A DNA stretch of 10,037 nt from Pseudobdellovibrio sp. (GTDB lineage: Bacteria; Bdellovibrionota; Bdellovibrionia; Bdellovibrionales; Bdellovibrionaceae): contig JANWIU010000134.1 in NCBI GenBank assembly GCA_025449725.1, positions 1 through 10,037 of the forward strand. Direction: 5' to 3'. The translations under genes and the position numbers were made by a program. Below the pieces are notes generated by a model that ran no database searches, had not been told where the DNA came from, and was given only the letters and a program-made list of their open reading frames with translations. This document shows positions 1-4,943 of this stretch, piece after piece (within the stretch, counting starts at the first letter, position 1; every line of letters starts with the position of its first letter).

Positions 1-389
1 CTTTTACTTCTGCACTTAAAGAAAATAAATTAGCGACCGTACTGGGTGAAAACACCGGTGGCGGTACAGGTAATCCACAAGTTTTAGAATTACCGTATTC
101 CGGTCATAGATTCCGTTATTCTGTAGTTCAAGGTTTTACGGCAGTGGGCGGCGAATACATCGAGGGCAAAGGCACTGCTCCTGATGTGGTAATTGAGCCA
201 ACAATTGAAGACCGCGCTGAAAAAGTGGACCGCCAATTAGAAAAGGCCGTATCGTGGTTAGTAAATAAGACATTACAACCTCAAGAGCCGGTTTTGCCTG
301 ACTCTCTGCTGAGAGTTGAAGCTAAACTTGTGACAGCTGTTCCTCTTGAAGTTGAAATGGATAAAGAAATCAAAAAAAGCAGCGAGTAA
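1..389 (+). CDS. S41-family peptidase, C-terminal fragment (5' truncated by window edge)
   Basis: The reading frame is open from position 3 to the TAA at 387-389, giving 128 visible residues and no start. The residues match the end of the S41 (tail-specific/C-terminal-processing) serine protease domain: FTSALKENKLATVLGENTGG is the helix plus G-E-x-T-G-G turn that normally follows the nucleophile-serine motif. Then come a strand ending YSVVQGFTAVGG and the G-x-G-x-x-P-D-V-V-I-E-P signature with which these domains typically close. The nucleophile serine and any PDZ domain lie upstream of the window. After the domain there is a hydrophilic tail of about 60 residues with no motif I recognise. 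S41 enzymes usually act in the periplasm or outside the cell, but the exact subfamily and substrate cannot be read here. Confidence in the family is high and in a specific role low. Confidence 0.85.
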   Translation, partial: FTSALKENKLATVLGENTGGGTGNPQVLELPYSGHRFRYSVVQGFTAVGGEYIEGKGTAPDVVIEPTIEDRAEKVDRQLEKAVSWLVNKTLQPQEPVLPDSLLRVEAKLVTAVPLEVEMDKEIKKSSE

Positions 390-400
390 AACCGCTGCTA
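372..400. terminator. Bidirectional intrinsic terminator between convergent genes
   Basis: AGCAGCG (378-384) pairs with CGCTGCT (393-399) around an 8-nt loop. Seven A residues at 372-378 become a perfect U-tract for transcripts coming from the right, so the structure should end the DUF1905 gene well. On + it is followed by ATTTACCTTTT, a weaker tract, for the peptidase gene. The hairpin contains the peptidase TAA in its loop and begins inside the TAG of the opposing gene. Confidence 0.75.
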
Positions 401-892
401 TTTACCTTTTCGAATTTTACGGTCAGCTTCTTTAAAGGCTAGTTGAATGGCTTCTGCAATTCGTTTTTTTCTGGTTTCAGGTTTGGTGGCGTCGTTTATT
501 TTTCTGATTTCGTAATTCTTTTTACCGGGCGTGAGCGCATTAAATTCTTCTAAAGCGCTTTCTGCTTTTAGCGCTTTAATTAAATCATCAGGAAGATCCA
601 CGTCCGCGCGGTCTTGAACAGTGATTTCAACTTTAACTTTGTCGCCTTCATTAATGCCGGCCTCTACGCGAACTTTTTTTCGAACGCGAATATAATGTTT
701 GCCTCCACCAACCGGGAAGAGGCTGACTTGAAAGGGCTCGCAACCATTAATACTGGCCATCACAAGCACTGCTGCGTGTGTGCCCAATGCTTCGGTTATT
801 TTTGCCGGTACAGGGATCGCGCAGTAGTCCATTCCCTTTTCCCAGTTTTCAAGTGTAGAGTTAAATTTTAAAGTTTTGCCTGCTTTGATCAT
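398..892 (-). CDS. DUF1905 / YdeI (OmpD-associated)-like two-domain protein
   Basis: This is a 164-residue cytoplasmic protein without signal peptide or membrane segment. Residues about 7-92 show the DUF1905 beta-rich fold pattern: an F-x-S-T-L-E start, Y-C-A-I-P-V-P, ALGTHAAVLVMASING, the S-L-F-P-V-G-G-G-K-H turn, and R-V-E-A-G-I-N-E-G-D-K-V-K-V. Residues about 98-160 match the YdeI/OmdA ('bacteriocin-protection') helical domain: L-P-D-D-L-x-K-A-L, F-x-x-L-T-P-G-K-K, then K-P-E-T-R-K-K-R-I-x-E-A-I. This domain pair in one chain of about 150-165 residues is common in bacteria, but its biochemical role is not established and the bacteriocin link rests on little evidence. The start has a weak CGGA about 9 nt upstream and a plausible promoter (923-950). 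It is monocistronic, with its own terminator. Confidence 0.85.
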   Translation of the reverse strand: MIKAGKTLKFNSTLENWEKGMDYCAIPVPAKITEALGTHAAVLVMASINGCEPFQVSLFPVGGGKHYIRVRKKVRVEAGINEGDKVKVEITVQDRADVDLPDDLIKALKAESALEEFNALTPGKKNYEIRKINDATKPETRKKRIAEAIQLAFKEADRKIRKGK

Positions 893-922
893 AGATATTT
901 TCCGTTGTTGGTTATTAAAAAT

Positions 923-950
923 ATTTTAGCCGTTTTTTTTGTAAAACCAA
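923..950 (-). promoter_or_regulatory. Predicted sigma70-type promoter for the DUF1905 gene
   Basis: On the - strand TTGGTT (945-950) and TAAAAT (923-928) are separated by 16 bp, giving a leader of about 25 nt before the ATG at 892. GTTGGTT at 907-913 and AACCAAC at 945-951 form a 7-bp inverted repeat on either side of the -10. It could be an operator or chance. The rest of the 118-bp divergent gap is AT-rich, and I could not assign a convincing promoter to the GNAT gene on +. Confidence 0.35.
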
Positions 951-1010
951 CTTTTTTGCCTTCATGTCTGGCCTTGACCGTTTTGATAGCGCGACTTTAG
1001 TGTAAATACT

Positions 1011-1526
1011 ATGGGTATTATACTTCGTAAACTGAATGCATCGGATGAGCAGGCCTTTTTAGAAGGCGCAAAAGAATGGGAAGGCGAAAGCCCCCACTGG
1101 TACAGTTTCATTTGGACGCCGGGATATTCTTATTCTGAAATGTTGAAGCAATTAGAAGACGATGATGCCGGTAAAAATCTGAGACCGGGCCGAGTGCCGC
1201 ATACTATGCTGTATGGTTTTTTAGATGATAAGATTATCGGAAGGTTGAGTGTTCGCCATCACTTAAACGAAAATCTCAGAAAGCGTGGCGGCCATATCGG
1301 GTATGCGGTCGCAAAGAAGTATCGTGGGCAGGGATACGCCACAGAGATGGTCCGTCAGGCGCTGACTTTTTGCCGCGCACTTGGGTTAGAGTCAATTATG
1401 GTGACCTGTGCGGATGATAACGAGGCCTCTTGGAAGGTTATCGAAAAATTCGGCGGTAAGCTTGAAGATAAAGTTTGGGACGATGAGGATGAAGAGATGA
1501 TTCGTAGGTATTGGATTACGTTGTAA
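1011..1526 (+). CDS. GNAT-family N-acetyltransferase (COG3981-like)
   Basis: This 171-residue protein should transfer an acetyl group from acetyl-CoA to an unknown small molecule or protein amine. GNAT motif A is clear: the strand GGHIGYAVAKKY (93-104) followed by the acetyl-CoA pyrophosphate loop R-G-Q-G-Y-A (105-110) and helix TEMVRQALTFCRALG. Motif B follows as V-T-C-A-D-D-N-E-A-S-W-K-V-I-E-K-F-G-G (131-149). The T-C-x-x-D-N-x-A-S form and overall length fit the uncharacterised COG3981 group. Length is complete at both ends. The ATG at 1011 has no good Shine-Dalgarno sequence, so initiation may be weak or from a very short leader. It stands alone on + between a divergent gene and a long structured non-coding stretch. 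Substrate unknown. Confidence 0.88.
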   Translation: MGIILRKLNASDEQAFLEGAKEWEGESPHWYSFIWTPGYSYSEMLKQLEDDDAGKNLRPGRVPHTMLYGFLDDKIIGRLSVRHHLNENLRKRGGHIGYAVAKKYRGQGYATEMVRQALTFCRALGLESIMVTCADDNEASWKVIEKFGGKLEDKVWDDEDEEMIRRYWITL

Positions 1527-1534
1527 AGATCTGA

Positions 1535-1564
1535 ATTCCGAATACTGTTAACGGTATTCGGAAT
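1535..1564. repeat. Perfect palindrome after the GNAT gene
   Basis: The 11-bp arms 1535-1545 and 1554-1564 (ATTCCGAATAC / GTATTCGGAAT) are perfectly complementary, and pairing can continue into the core around GTTAAC. It begins 8 nt after the GNAT stop. No T-run follows on either strand, so it is not a standard intrinsic terminator. It could be a 3'-end stabilising hairpin or a protein-binding palindrome. GAATACTG also occurs as a direct repeat here (1540-1547 and 1561-1568). Confidence 0.6.
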
Positions 1565-1576
1565 ACTGAATTGAAG

Positions 1577-1598
1577 TTGGTGCGCGAAGGGGGACTTG
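1577..1598 (-). repeat. 22-bp duplicate of the tRNA-Leu 3' end (att-like direct repeat)
   Basis: These 22 bases are identical and in the same orientation to 1794-1815, which is the 3' end of the tRNA-Leu gene: one flanking base, the encoded CCA, the 3' acceptor strand, the T-stem 3' strand and the first T-loop bases. The match stops abruptly on both sides (1576 G against 1793 T, 1599 G against 1816 A). A displaced copy of a tRNA 3' end is the usual scar of site-specific integration into a tRNA gene, though only about 195 bp lie between the copies and no integrase is visible. The right part also forms one strand of the outer stem of the structured element. Confidence 0.75.
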
Positions 1599-1744
1599 GT
1601 CTTCCCGGATTCGGCCTTCGTGGCCGAATCCCCCAGAGCCGGGGCCGCTCGCTCGTCAGCCATCCTGGCTGCCGCCCGGTGTTCCGTGCTCCTAAGGTCG
1701 CACGCAACACCGGTACGCGAGCTCTCTTCAAGTCCCCATCTTCG
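1585..1744 (+). ncRNA. Candidate structured RNA or palindromic mobile element, GC-rich, multi-branched
   Basis: This 160-nt stretch is markedly richer in GC than its surroundings and is almost entirely built of complementary segments. Outer stem: 1585-1598 with 1729-1744 (14 bp, 2-nt AT bulge at 1738-1739). Inside: hairpin 1607-1616/1622-1631 (10 bp, TTCGT loop); a short CCCC/GGGG hairpin 1631-1634/1641-1644 competing for one base; stem GCTCGC/GCGAGC 1647-1652/1717-1722. That last stem encloses hairpin 1657-1662/1666-1671 (CAGCCA/TGGCTG) and a two-part hairpin 1676-1683/1706-1713 continued by 1686-1689/1700-1703. On + it is followed after 10 nt by a strong terminator, as an RNA gene would be; strand is not certain because the pairing works on both. 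Either a structured RNA or a BIME/MITE-like palindromic repeat would explain it. No coding potential is evident. I do not recognise a known RNA family. Confidence 0.45.
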
Positions 1745-1754
1745 TATTTAGGAT

Positions 1755-1791
1755 AAAAAAAAGCGATGGTACTTTTGACCATCGCTTTTTT
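1755..1791. terminator. Strong bidirectional intrinsic terminator (tRNA-Leu / structured element)
   Basis: GCGATGGT (1763-1770) pairs with ACCATCGC (1778-1785) around a 7-nt loop. It is flanked by eight A residues (1755-1762) and six T residues (1786-1791), so it can act on both strands. On - it begins 3 nt past the encoded CCA of tRNA-Leu and is its natural terminator. On + it would end transcripts leaving the GNAT gene and the structured element. Confidence 0.85.
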
Positions 1792-1794
1792 ATT

Positions 1795-1879
1795 TGGTGC
1801 GCGAAGGGGGACTTGAACCCCCATGCTTTTGGGCACAGGCTTCTGAGACCTGCGTGTCTACCAGTTCCACCATCCGCGC
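1795..1879 (-). tRNA. tRNA-Leu, anticodon CAG
   Basis: This is a complete 85-nt class II tRNA with encoded CCA. The acceptor stem is GCGCGGA with TTCGCGC (one G-U), the D-stem GTG/CAC with a GG-containing loop, and the anticodon stem CAGGT/GCCTG with the 7-nt loop CTCAGAA. The anticodon CAG lies at 1843-1845 and decodes CUG. A 13-nt variable arm has a TGC/GCA stem, and the T-arm is GGGGG-TTCAAGT-CCCCC. The discriminator A73 and long variable arm are leucine identity features. Position 37 is A instead of the G normally found after a G36 in CUN-reading leucine tRNAs. The loop differs by one base from CTCAAAA, a typical Leu(CAA) loop. It may be transcribed from its own weak promoter or processed from gcvTH read-through. 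Confidence 0.95.
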
Positions 1880-1913
1880 AGTGGTCAGAGAATCGCAGCA
1901 ACAATCCTCTTTA

Positions 1914-1942
1914 ATTTTAAAAAACTATTTTTCGCTGATTAA
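1914..1942 (-). promoter_or_regulatory. Possible promoter for tRNA-Leu
   Basis: On - TAAAAT (1914-1919) lies 17 bp from TTAATC (1937-1942), which is within the last codons of gcvH. Predicted initiation near 1907 would give a leader of about 28 nt before the tRNA. The -35 is poor. An inverted repeat CTGATTA/TAATCAG (1935-1941/1950-1956) overlaps it at the end of gcvH, followed on - by A/T-rich sequence, and could instead slow transcription leaving gcvH. Confidence 0.25.
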
Positions 1943-2314
1943 TTTTTTGTAATCAGGAGAACGCATTAAGTTCGCTAATTCTTTTTCAGAATCCATTTCG
2001 ATACGAACTAACCAGCCTTCGTTATTTGGATCGTCATTTAAAGCAGACGGGTCGTCGATTAAAGCCGAGTTCACTTCAATTACCGTTCCTGAAACAGGAG
2101 CAAATAAATCTGAAACTGCTTTTACAGATTCAACAACACCAAAGGTTTGGTTTTGAGTTACTTTTTGTCCTTCTTCTGGAAGGTCAACGTAAACAACTTC
2201 GCCCAATTGATCTTGCGCGAATTCTGTGATGCCGACAGTAACGATATTCTCGTCAACTTGAGCCCACTCGTGGTCTTTAGTGTAATAAAAATCTTCCGGT
2301 ACGTGAAAAGCCAT
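1925..2314 (-). CDS. gcvH: Glycine cleavage system H protein
   Basis: This is the 129-residue lipoyl carrier of the glycine cleavage system. It shuttles the aminomethyl group from the P protein to the T protein and is reoxidised by the L protein, in the cytoplasm. The family start F-Y-Y-T-K-D-H-E-W is present, as are VGITEFAQDQLGEVVYVDLPE and the lipoylation motif V-V-E-S-V-K-A-V-S-D with acceptor Lys65, then P-V-S-G, N-x-x-L-x-D-D-P-x-L-N-D-D-P and G-W-L. Length is usual for the family. A clear AGGAGC (2325-2330) precedes the ATG. It lies 26 nt downstream of gcvT on the same strand and is surely co-transcribed with it. Nothing is missing. Confidence 0.98.
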   Translation of the reverse strand: MAFHVPEDFYYTKDHEWAQVDENIVTVGITEFAQDQLGEVVYVDLPEEGQKVTQNQTFGVVESVKAVSDLFAPVSGTVIEVNSALIDDPSALNDDPNNEGWLVRIEMDSEKELANLMRSPDYKKLISEK

Positions 2315-2340
2315 AGCAAGCTCCTATAAAAAAATAAAAC

Positions 2341-3447
2341 CTACGTTTTATTTACAAATGGTGTTTTAACCACATGAGCTTTCACCATTTTTCCGCGGAT
2401 ATCCACGAAAAATTGAGAGTTCTCAGTAGCATAAGCGGTATCAACATAAGCTATTCCGATTGGTTCATCAAGAGTAGGCGAATGAGTTCCGCTGGTAATC
2501 CAGCCTATTTTTTGACCATCTGCGTTTTTCAGCTCATAACCCTGGCGAGGAATTCCTCTTTCCAGCATTTTGAGCCCGATTAGCTTATGTTTTAAGCCCT
2601 GCTCTTTTACCTTTAGGATCTCGGTCTTTCCGATGAAGTCTTTAGCGTTCGGCTTCATAGCCCAACCTAATGTAGCCTCATATGGGTTCGACTTGTCGTC
2701 TATCTCATGGCCGTACAAAGAATATTTCATCTCAGTTCTTAAAGTATCGCGTGCACCAAGGCCAATAGCTTTTGCTTTTGGATCTGAATTTAACAACGCT
2801 CTCCAAAGCTCCGCTGTGCCCGGCGCGGCCACAAAAACTTCACAGCCGGCTTCACCGGTGTAACCTGTTGTTGCAATCATAATACTGTGGCCGTTGAATT
2901 TGCCGGTCACAATTTGATTTCTTTTCAGCGCAGATACTTTTATCGGAGCAAAAATTTTATCACAAAGGGATAACGCCTCTGGCCCTTGAATCGCGATTTG
3001 TCCCCACAGAGACGACTCATCCGTAATGTCAGCGCCTTTGTTGTTCTCTAACATCCAGTTAAAATCTTTGTCTTTGTTCGAAGCGTTCACGCAAACCAAA
3101 TAGTCTTCATTTTTTTGCAGGCAATAAACAAAAATATCGTCTACCAAGCCACCGGTTTTATTCGGCAGAAGAGAGTACTGCGCCTGACCTTCATCTAAAA
3201 CGCTAACATCATTTGAAGTCAGCCACTGCAAAGCCTCAACAGCCTTAGGGCCTTTTACGCGAATCTCACCCATGTGAGAAACATCGAACAAACCCACGTG
3301 ATTGCGGCAGTAGAAGTGTTCTTCTTTAAGTCCCTCATACTGAATCGGCATAATCCAGCCGGCGAAGTCGACCATACGGGCGCCGAGTTTCACATGTTCA
3401 TCGTATAAGGGCGTTTTTTTGGTTTCGGTTGCTATATCATTTTTCAT
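2341..3447 (-). CDS. gcvT: Glycine cleavage system T protein (aminomethyltransferase)
   Basis: This 368-residue enzyme transfers the aminomethyl carbon from lipoyl-H protein to tetrahydrofolate, releasing ammonia and giving 5,10-methylene-THF. Family landmarks in order: T-P-L-Y-D-E-H (12-18), D-F-A-G-W-x-M-P-I-Q-Y (27-37), V-G-L-F-D-V-S-H-M-G-E (51-61), and G-G-L-V-D-D-I-F-V-Y (99-108), which holds the catalytic aspartate. Later come A-T-T-G-Y-T-G-E-x-G-C-E-V, G-L-G-A-R-D-T-L-R-x-E, and the C-terminal barrel domain with S-G-T-H-S-P-T. Length is normal and no residue seems lost. The start has no strong Shine-Dalgarno, only a purine-rich AAGAG about 18 nt upstream. The gene begins 20 nt after the stop of the LysR-type gene, so translation may depend partly on coupling. 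The order on - is lysR, gcvT, gcvH. Confidence 0.98.
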   Translation of the reverse strand: MKNDIATETKKTPLYDEHVKLGARMVDFAGWIMPIQYEGLKEEHFYCRNHVGLFDVSHMGEIRVKGPKAVEALQWLTSNDVSVLDEGQAQYSLLPNKTGGLVDDIFVYCLQKNEDYLVCVNASNKDKDFNWMLENNKGADITDESSLWGQIAIQGPEALSLCDKIFAPIKVSALKRNQIVTGKFNGHSIMIATTGYTGEAGCEVFVAAPGTAELWRALLNSDPKAKAIGLGARDTLRTEMKYSLYGHEIDDKSNPYEATLGWAMKPNAKDFIGKTEILKVKEQGLKHKLIGLKMLERGIPRQGYELKNADGQKIGWITSGTHSPTLDEPIGIAYVDTAYATENSQFFVDIRGKMVKAHVVKTPFVNKT

Positions 3448-3467
3448 TGGCGCAAAAATATCACTCT

Positions 3468-4334
3468 TTAAGAGAGTTGATCAATCACATAGTGGACGTC
3501 TTTATTTTTCAGAAGATCCTTCTTAAAATAAAGGTAGAACTGCGTGTCTTTCATCTTATGCGACAGGTTGAGGCTAATGTAATGGGCATTTTCCCCGTAA
3601 TCGGATGGCACAATAGCCCAGCACTTCTGCCGGGCCACTTTGTCCGCCAGTAACCGCCAGTCGTTGGCTATAAACTGGGTGTTAAGGCGGGGGATTTCAA
3701 AACTCTTTAGCTTGTTCTGCAGCAGATAATCACCTTGCTTATCGTAACCCGCAAACGGAAATAAGGGAGAGGCGTCGAGCCACTTCTCAAGATTCACTGG
3801 TGAATTTGATAGGGCTTTGTTGTCGACCTTCCATGTGCGCGGCACGATAACCGACCAACTGGAGCTAAATAGTTTTTTTCTAAAGTAATCAAAAGTTTCA
3901 AAATTTTCTTGATAAACGGCCATATCAAGCTGGCCTTGCTTAAGGCTTTCTTGAATCTGTGAGCCGTTTAAGCCCAGCAATTCGATTCCGCCCGTGAAGT
4001 CTAATTTAGTAATATGCTTTTCTAAGATTTCCGGGCGGGCAGCGAGGGTCAAAATGTTTTTTTGATCCTGAATGCTGTGGCCGTCGAAACGGGTGCGAAG
4101 GCTTCTTAAATTTACAATCCCATCCTTGTAGTAATTACAAACTTCCTGACCATAGCTGCTGAGTTTTTTACTTTGGCCCTTCTGATGAAACAGAGATTTT
4201 TTAAAGTACCCTTGAAACTGCACGATCTGGCGCGAAGCTGAGGGCTGCGTTTGCCCCAGGATTTTCGCGGTCTTAGCCAAGTTCTGGTTCTCGGCATAAA
4301 TTACAAAGGTTTCAATCAGGTGCAGCGGTATCAT
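3468..4334 (-). CDS. LysR-type transcriptional regulator next to gcvT
   Basis: This is a 288-residue DNA-binding regulator counted from the preferred ATG at 4334; another in-frame ATG at 4352 would add six residues. I prefer 4334 because GAGG (4341-4344) lies 6 nt before it, whereas the upstream ATG has no ribosome site and coincides with the predicted transcription start. The N-terminal winged helix-turn-helix is recognisable: L-I-E-T-F-V-I-Y-A-E-N-Q-N-L, recognition region A-K-T-A-K-I-L-G-Q-T-Q-P-S-A-S-R-Q-I, then a wing with L-F-H-Q and L-S-S-Y-G. The roughly 200-residue remainder has the length of a LysR effector-binding domain but little sequence I can match. It may autoregulate through the sites at 4357-4384. 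Placement 20 nt before gcvT invites comparison with GcvA, the LysR-type regulator of E. coli gcvTHP, but that is inference. The target could equally be the divergent exported-protein genes. Confidence 0.8.
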   Translation of the reverse strand: MIPLHLIETFVIYAENQNLAKTAKILGQTQPSASRQIVQFQGYFKKSLFHQKGQSKKLSSYGQEVCNYYKDGIVNLRSLRTRFDGHSIQDQKNILTLAARPEILEKHITKLDFTGGIELLGLNGSQIQESLKQGQLDMAVYQENFETFDYFRKKLFSSSWSVIVPRTWKVDNKALSNSPVNLEKWLDASPLFPFAGYDKQGDYLLQNKLKSFEIPRLNTQFIANDWRLLADKVARQKCWAIVPSDYGENAHYISLNLSHKMKDTQFYLYFKKDLLKNKDVHYVIDQLS

Positions 4335-4340
4335 TCGTAT

Positions 4341-4344
4341 CCTC
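4341..4344 (-). promoter_or_regulatory. Ribosome binding site deciding the LysR start
   Basis: GAGG on - lies 6 nt before the ATG at 4334, while nothing comparable precedes the ATG at 4352. This favours the shorter protein. Confidence 0.55.
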
Positions 4345-4356
4345 GTTTCCATCTAC

Positions 4357-4386
4357 AATATACATAAACGTATAATAAATATACAA
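4357..4386 (-). promoter_or_regulatory. Promoter and candidate LysR-type operator upstream of the regulator gene
   Basis: On - TTGTAT (4381-4386) and TATATT (4357-4362) are 18 bp apart and form a good sigma70-type promoter, starting near 4350. Embedded in it is TATAC-N6-GTATA (4359-4374), which has the T-N11-A dyad expected of LysR-type boxes. AATATAC is also repeated directly at 4357-4363 and 4378-4384, exactly 21 bp (two helical turns) apart. A regulator bound here would cover the promoter, as in typical negative autoregulation, and could also act on the divergent gene at 4456. Confidence 0.45.
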
Positions 4387-4418
4387 AAATGTTTGTTTGG
4401 TTTTTAAAAACTAGACGT

Positions 4419-4424
4419 TATAAA
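4419..4424 (+). promoter_or_regulatory. Possible -10 element for the exported-protein genes
   Basis: TATAAA at 4419-4424 is a good -10 match, 31 bp before the ATG at 4456. The -35 region around 4396-4401 (TTTGGT) is weak, which is what an activator-dependent promoter would look like. The candidate LysR site is centred about 55-60 bp upstream of the predicted start. A strong GGAGGG ribosome site follows at 4446-4451. Confidence 0.3.
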
Positions 4425-4455
4425 AGGCCCATACAAATTTATTCCGGAGGGAATT

Positions 4456-4926
4456 ATGAAAACGACTCTAACTTCACAGCTGAAATCTTTACTTTGCGTA
4501 TCAGTGCTGGTGGCGGGTTTCAGCGCCGAAGCTGCAAAAGCAAAATATAAAAACATTTCACAACAGCAGTTTTTAACCGAAGTCGGTGAATACTTCAGCG
4601 ATATGACAGGCACGTTTCCCGCAGCCTTTAACGGCGAACTGGAAGACATCGGTGGAGAATGCACCGTCAGCCTTGCTCATGATGAAAACGGTCACAATCA
4701 AATATTACTTCAGGGTGAAAACACAATTCGACTAGCTGCTTCGTTTGACGAAGAGAGCGCCGTTAAAGTCAGTGTTCAAGGGGAGCCAGACGGGTCGTTT
4801 CAGAAAACCTACGTCTTTGGATACATGGGTCTTTATACACTTGAAATTACTCATATGGATGATGCTTACGATACCGTTAGTCTTTCTAATGGAATCACGA
4901 CTCTTCAATGTGGCGCTTATTACTAA
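4456..4926 (+). CDS. Small exported protein of unknown function (156 aa)
   Basis: I do not recognise a family. The first 30 residues or so form a classic Sec signal peptide: a KTTLTSQLK basic start, a hydrophobic core SLLCVSVLVAGFS, and probable cleavage after A-E-A or A-K-A near residues 27-29. There is no lipobox, so the mature protein of about 127 residues should be periplasmic or secreted. It is acidic and looks beta-rich in its second half, with I-L-L-Q, V-K-V-S-V-Q and T-Y-V-F stretches. It has exactly two cysteines after the signal, C69 (E-C-T-V-S-L-A) and C152 (L-Q-C-G-A-Y-Y at the C-terminus), probably disulfide-bonded. GGAGGG lies 4 nt before the ATG. It is first in a likely operon with the next exported protein, 17 nt downstream. 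Confidence 0.75.
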   Translation: MKTTLTSQLKSLLCVSVLVAGFSAEAAKAKYKNISQQQFLTEVGEYFSDMTGTFPAAFNGELEDIGGECTVSLAHDENGHNQILLQGENTIRLAASFDEESAVKVSVQGEPDGSFQKTYVFGYMGLYTLEITHMDDAYDTVSLSNGITTLQCGAYY

Positions 4927-4931
4927 ATTTT

Positions 4932-4937
4932 AAGGAG
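4932..4937 (+). promoter_or_regulatory. Ribosome binding site deciding the start of the second exported protein
   Basis: AAGGAG ends 6 nt before the ATG at 4944. An in-frame ATG at 4908 exists but overlaps the preceding gene, has no such site, and would put 12 extra residues before an otherwise standard signal peptide. Confidence 0.8.
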
Positions 4938-4943
4938 AATAAT

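Noticed and set aside
614..871. Open frame on + antisense to the DUF1905 gene
   Set aside because: It overlaps a gene with clear domain matches on the other strand and has no start context or recognisable motif.
974..1008. TTGACC followed by A/T-rich sequence as a promoter for the GNAT gene
   Set aside because: TTGACC (974-979) is a good -35, but no acceptable -10 lies 16-18 bp downstream. The best A/T hexamer (1003-1008) is 23 bp away and abuts the start codon.
1585..1744. Reading the structured element as a degenerate tRNA pseudogene on -
   Set aside because: Its - strand ends in an exact tRNA-Leu 3' end and carries a CTTAGGA heptamer like a Leu(UAG) loop. But that heptamer lies about 100 nt from the CCA, is not closed by an anticodon stem, and no D-arm or acceptor 5' strand is present.
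1355..1836. Open frames on - (1355-1663 and 1516-1836) and + (1571-1756) across the non-coding gap
   Set aside because: They run through the GNAT gene in antisense, the structured element, the terminator and the tRNA. Their composition follows the GC-rich hairpins, and they have no ribosome sites or family motifs.
3448..3467. Glycine riboswitch upstream of gcvT
   Set aside because: Such riboswitches often precede gcv genes, but only 20 nt separate gcvT from the regulator gene, and I see no aptamer-like pairing there. The gcvP leader is outside the window.
4110..4297. Open frame on - inside the LysR-type gene in another phase
   Set aside because: It is a frame-shifted shadow of the helix-turn-helix coding region without its own ribosome site or protein-like composition.
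4908..4943. Upstream start for the second exported protein at 4908
   Set aside because: It would overlap the preceding gene and place 12 residues before a standard signal peptide. The ATG at 4944 has AAGGAG at the right distance.
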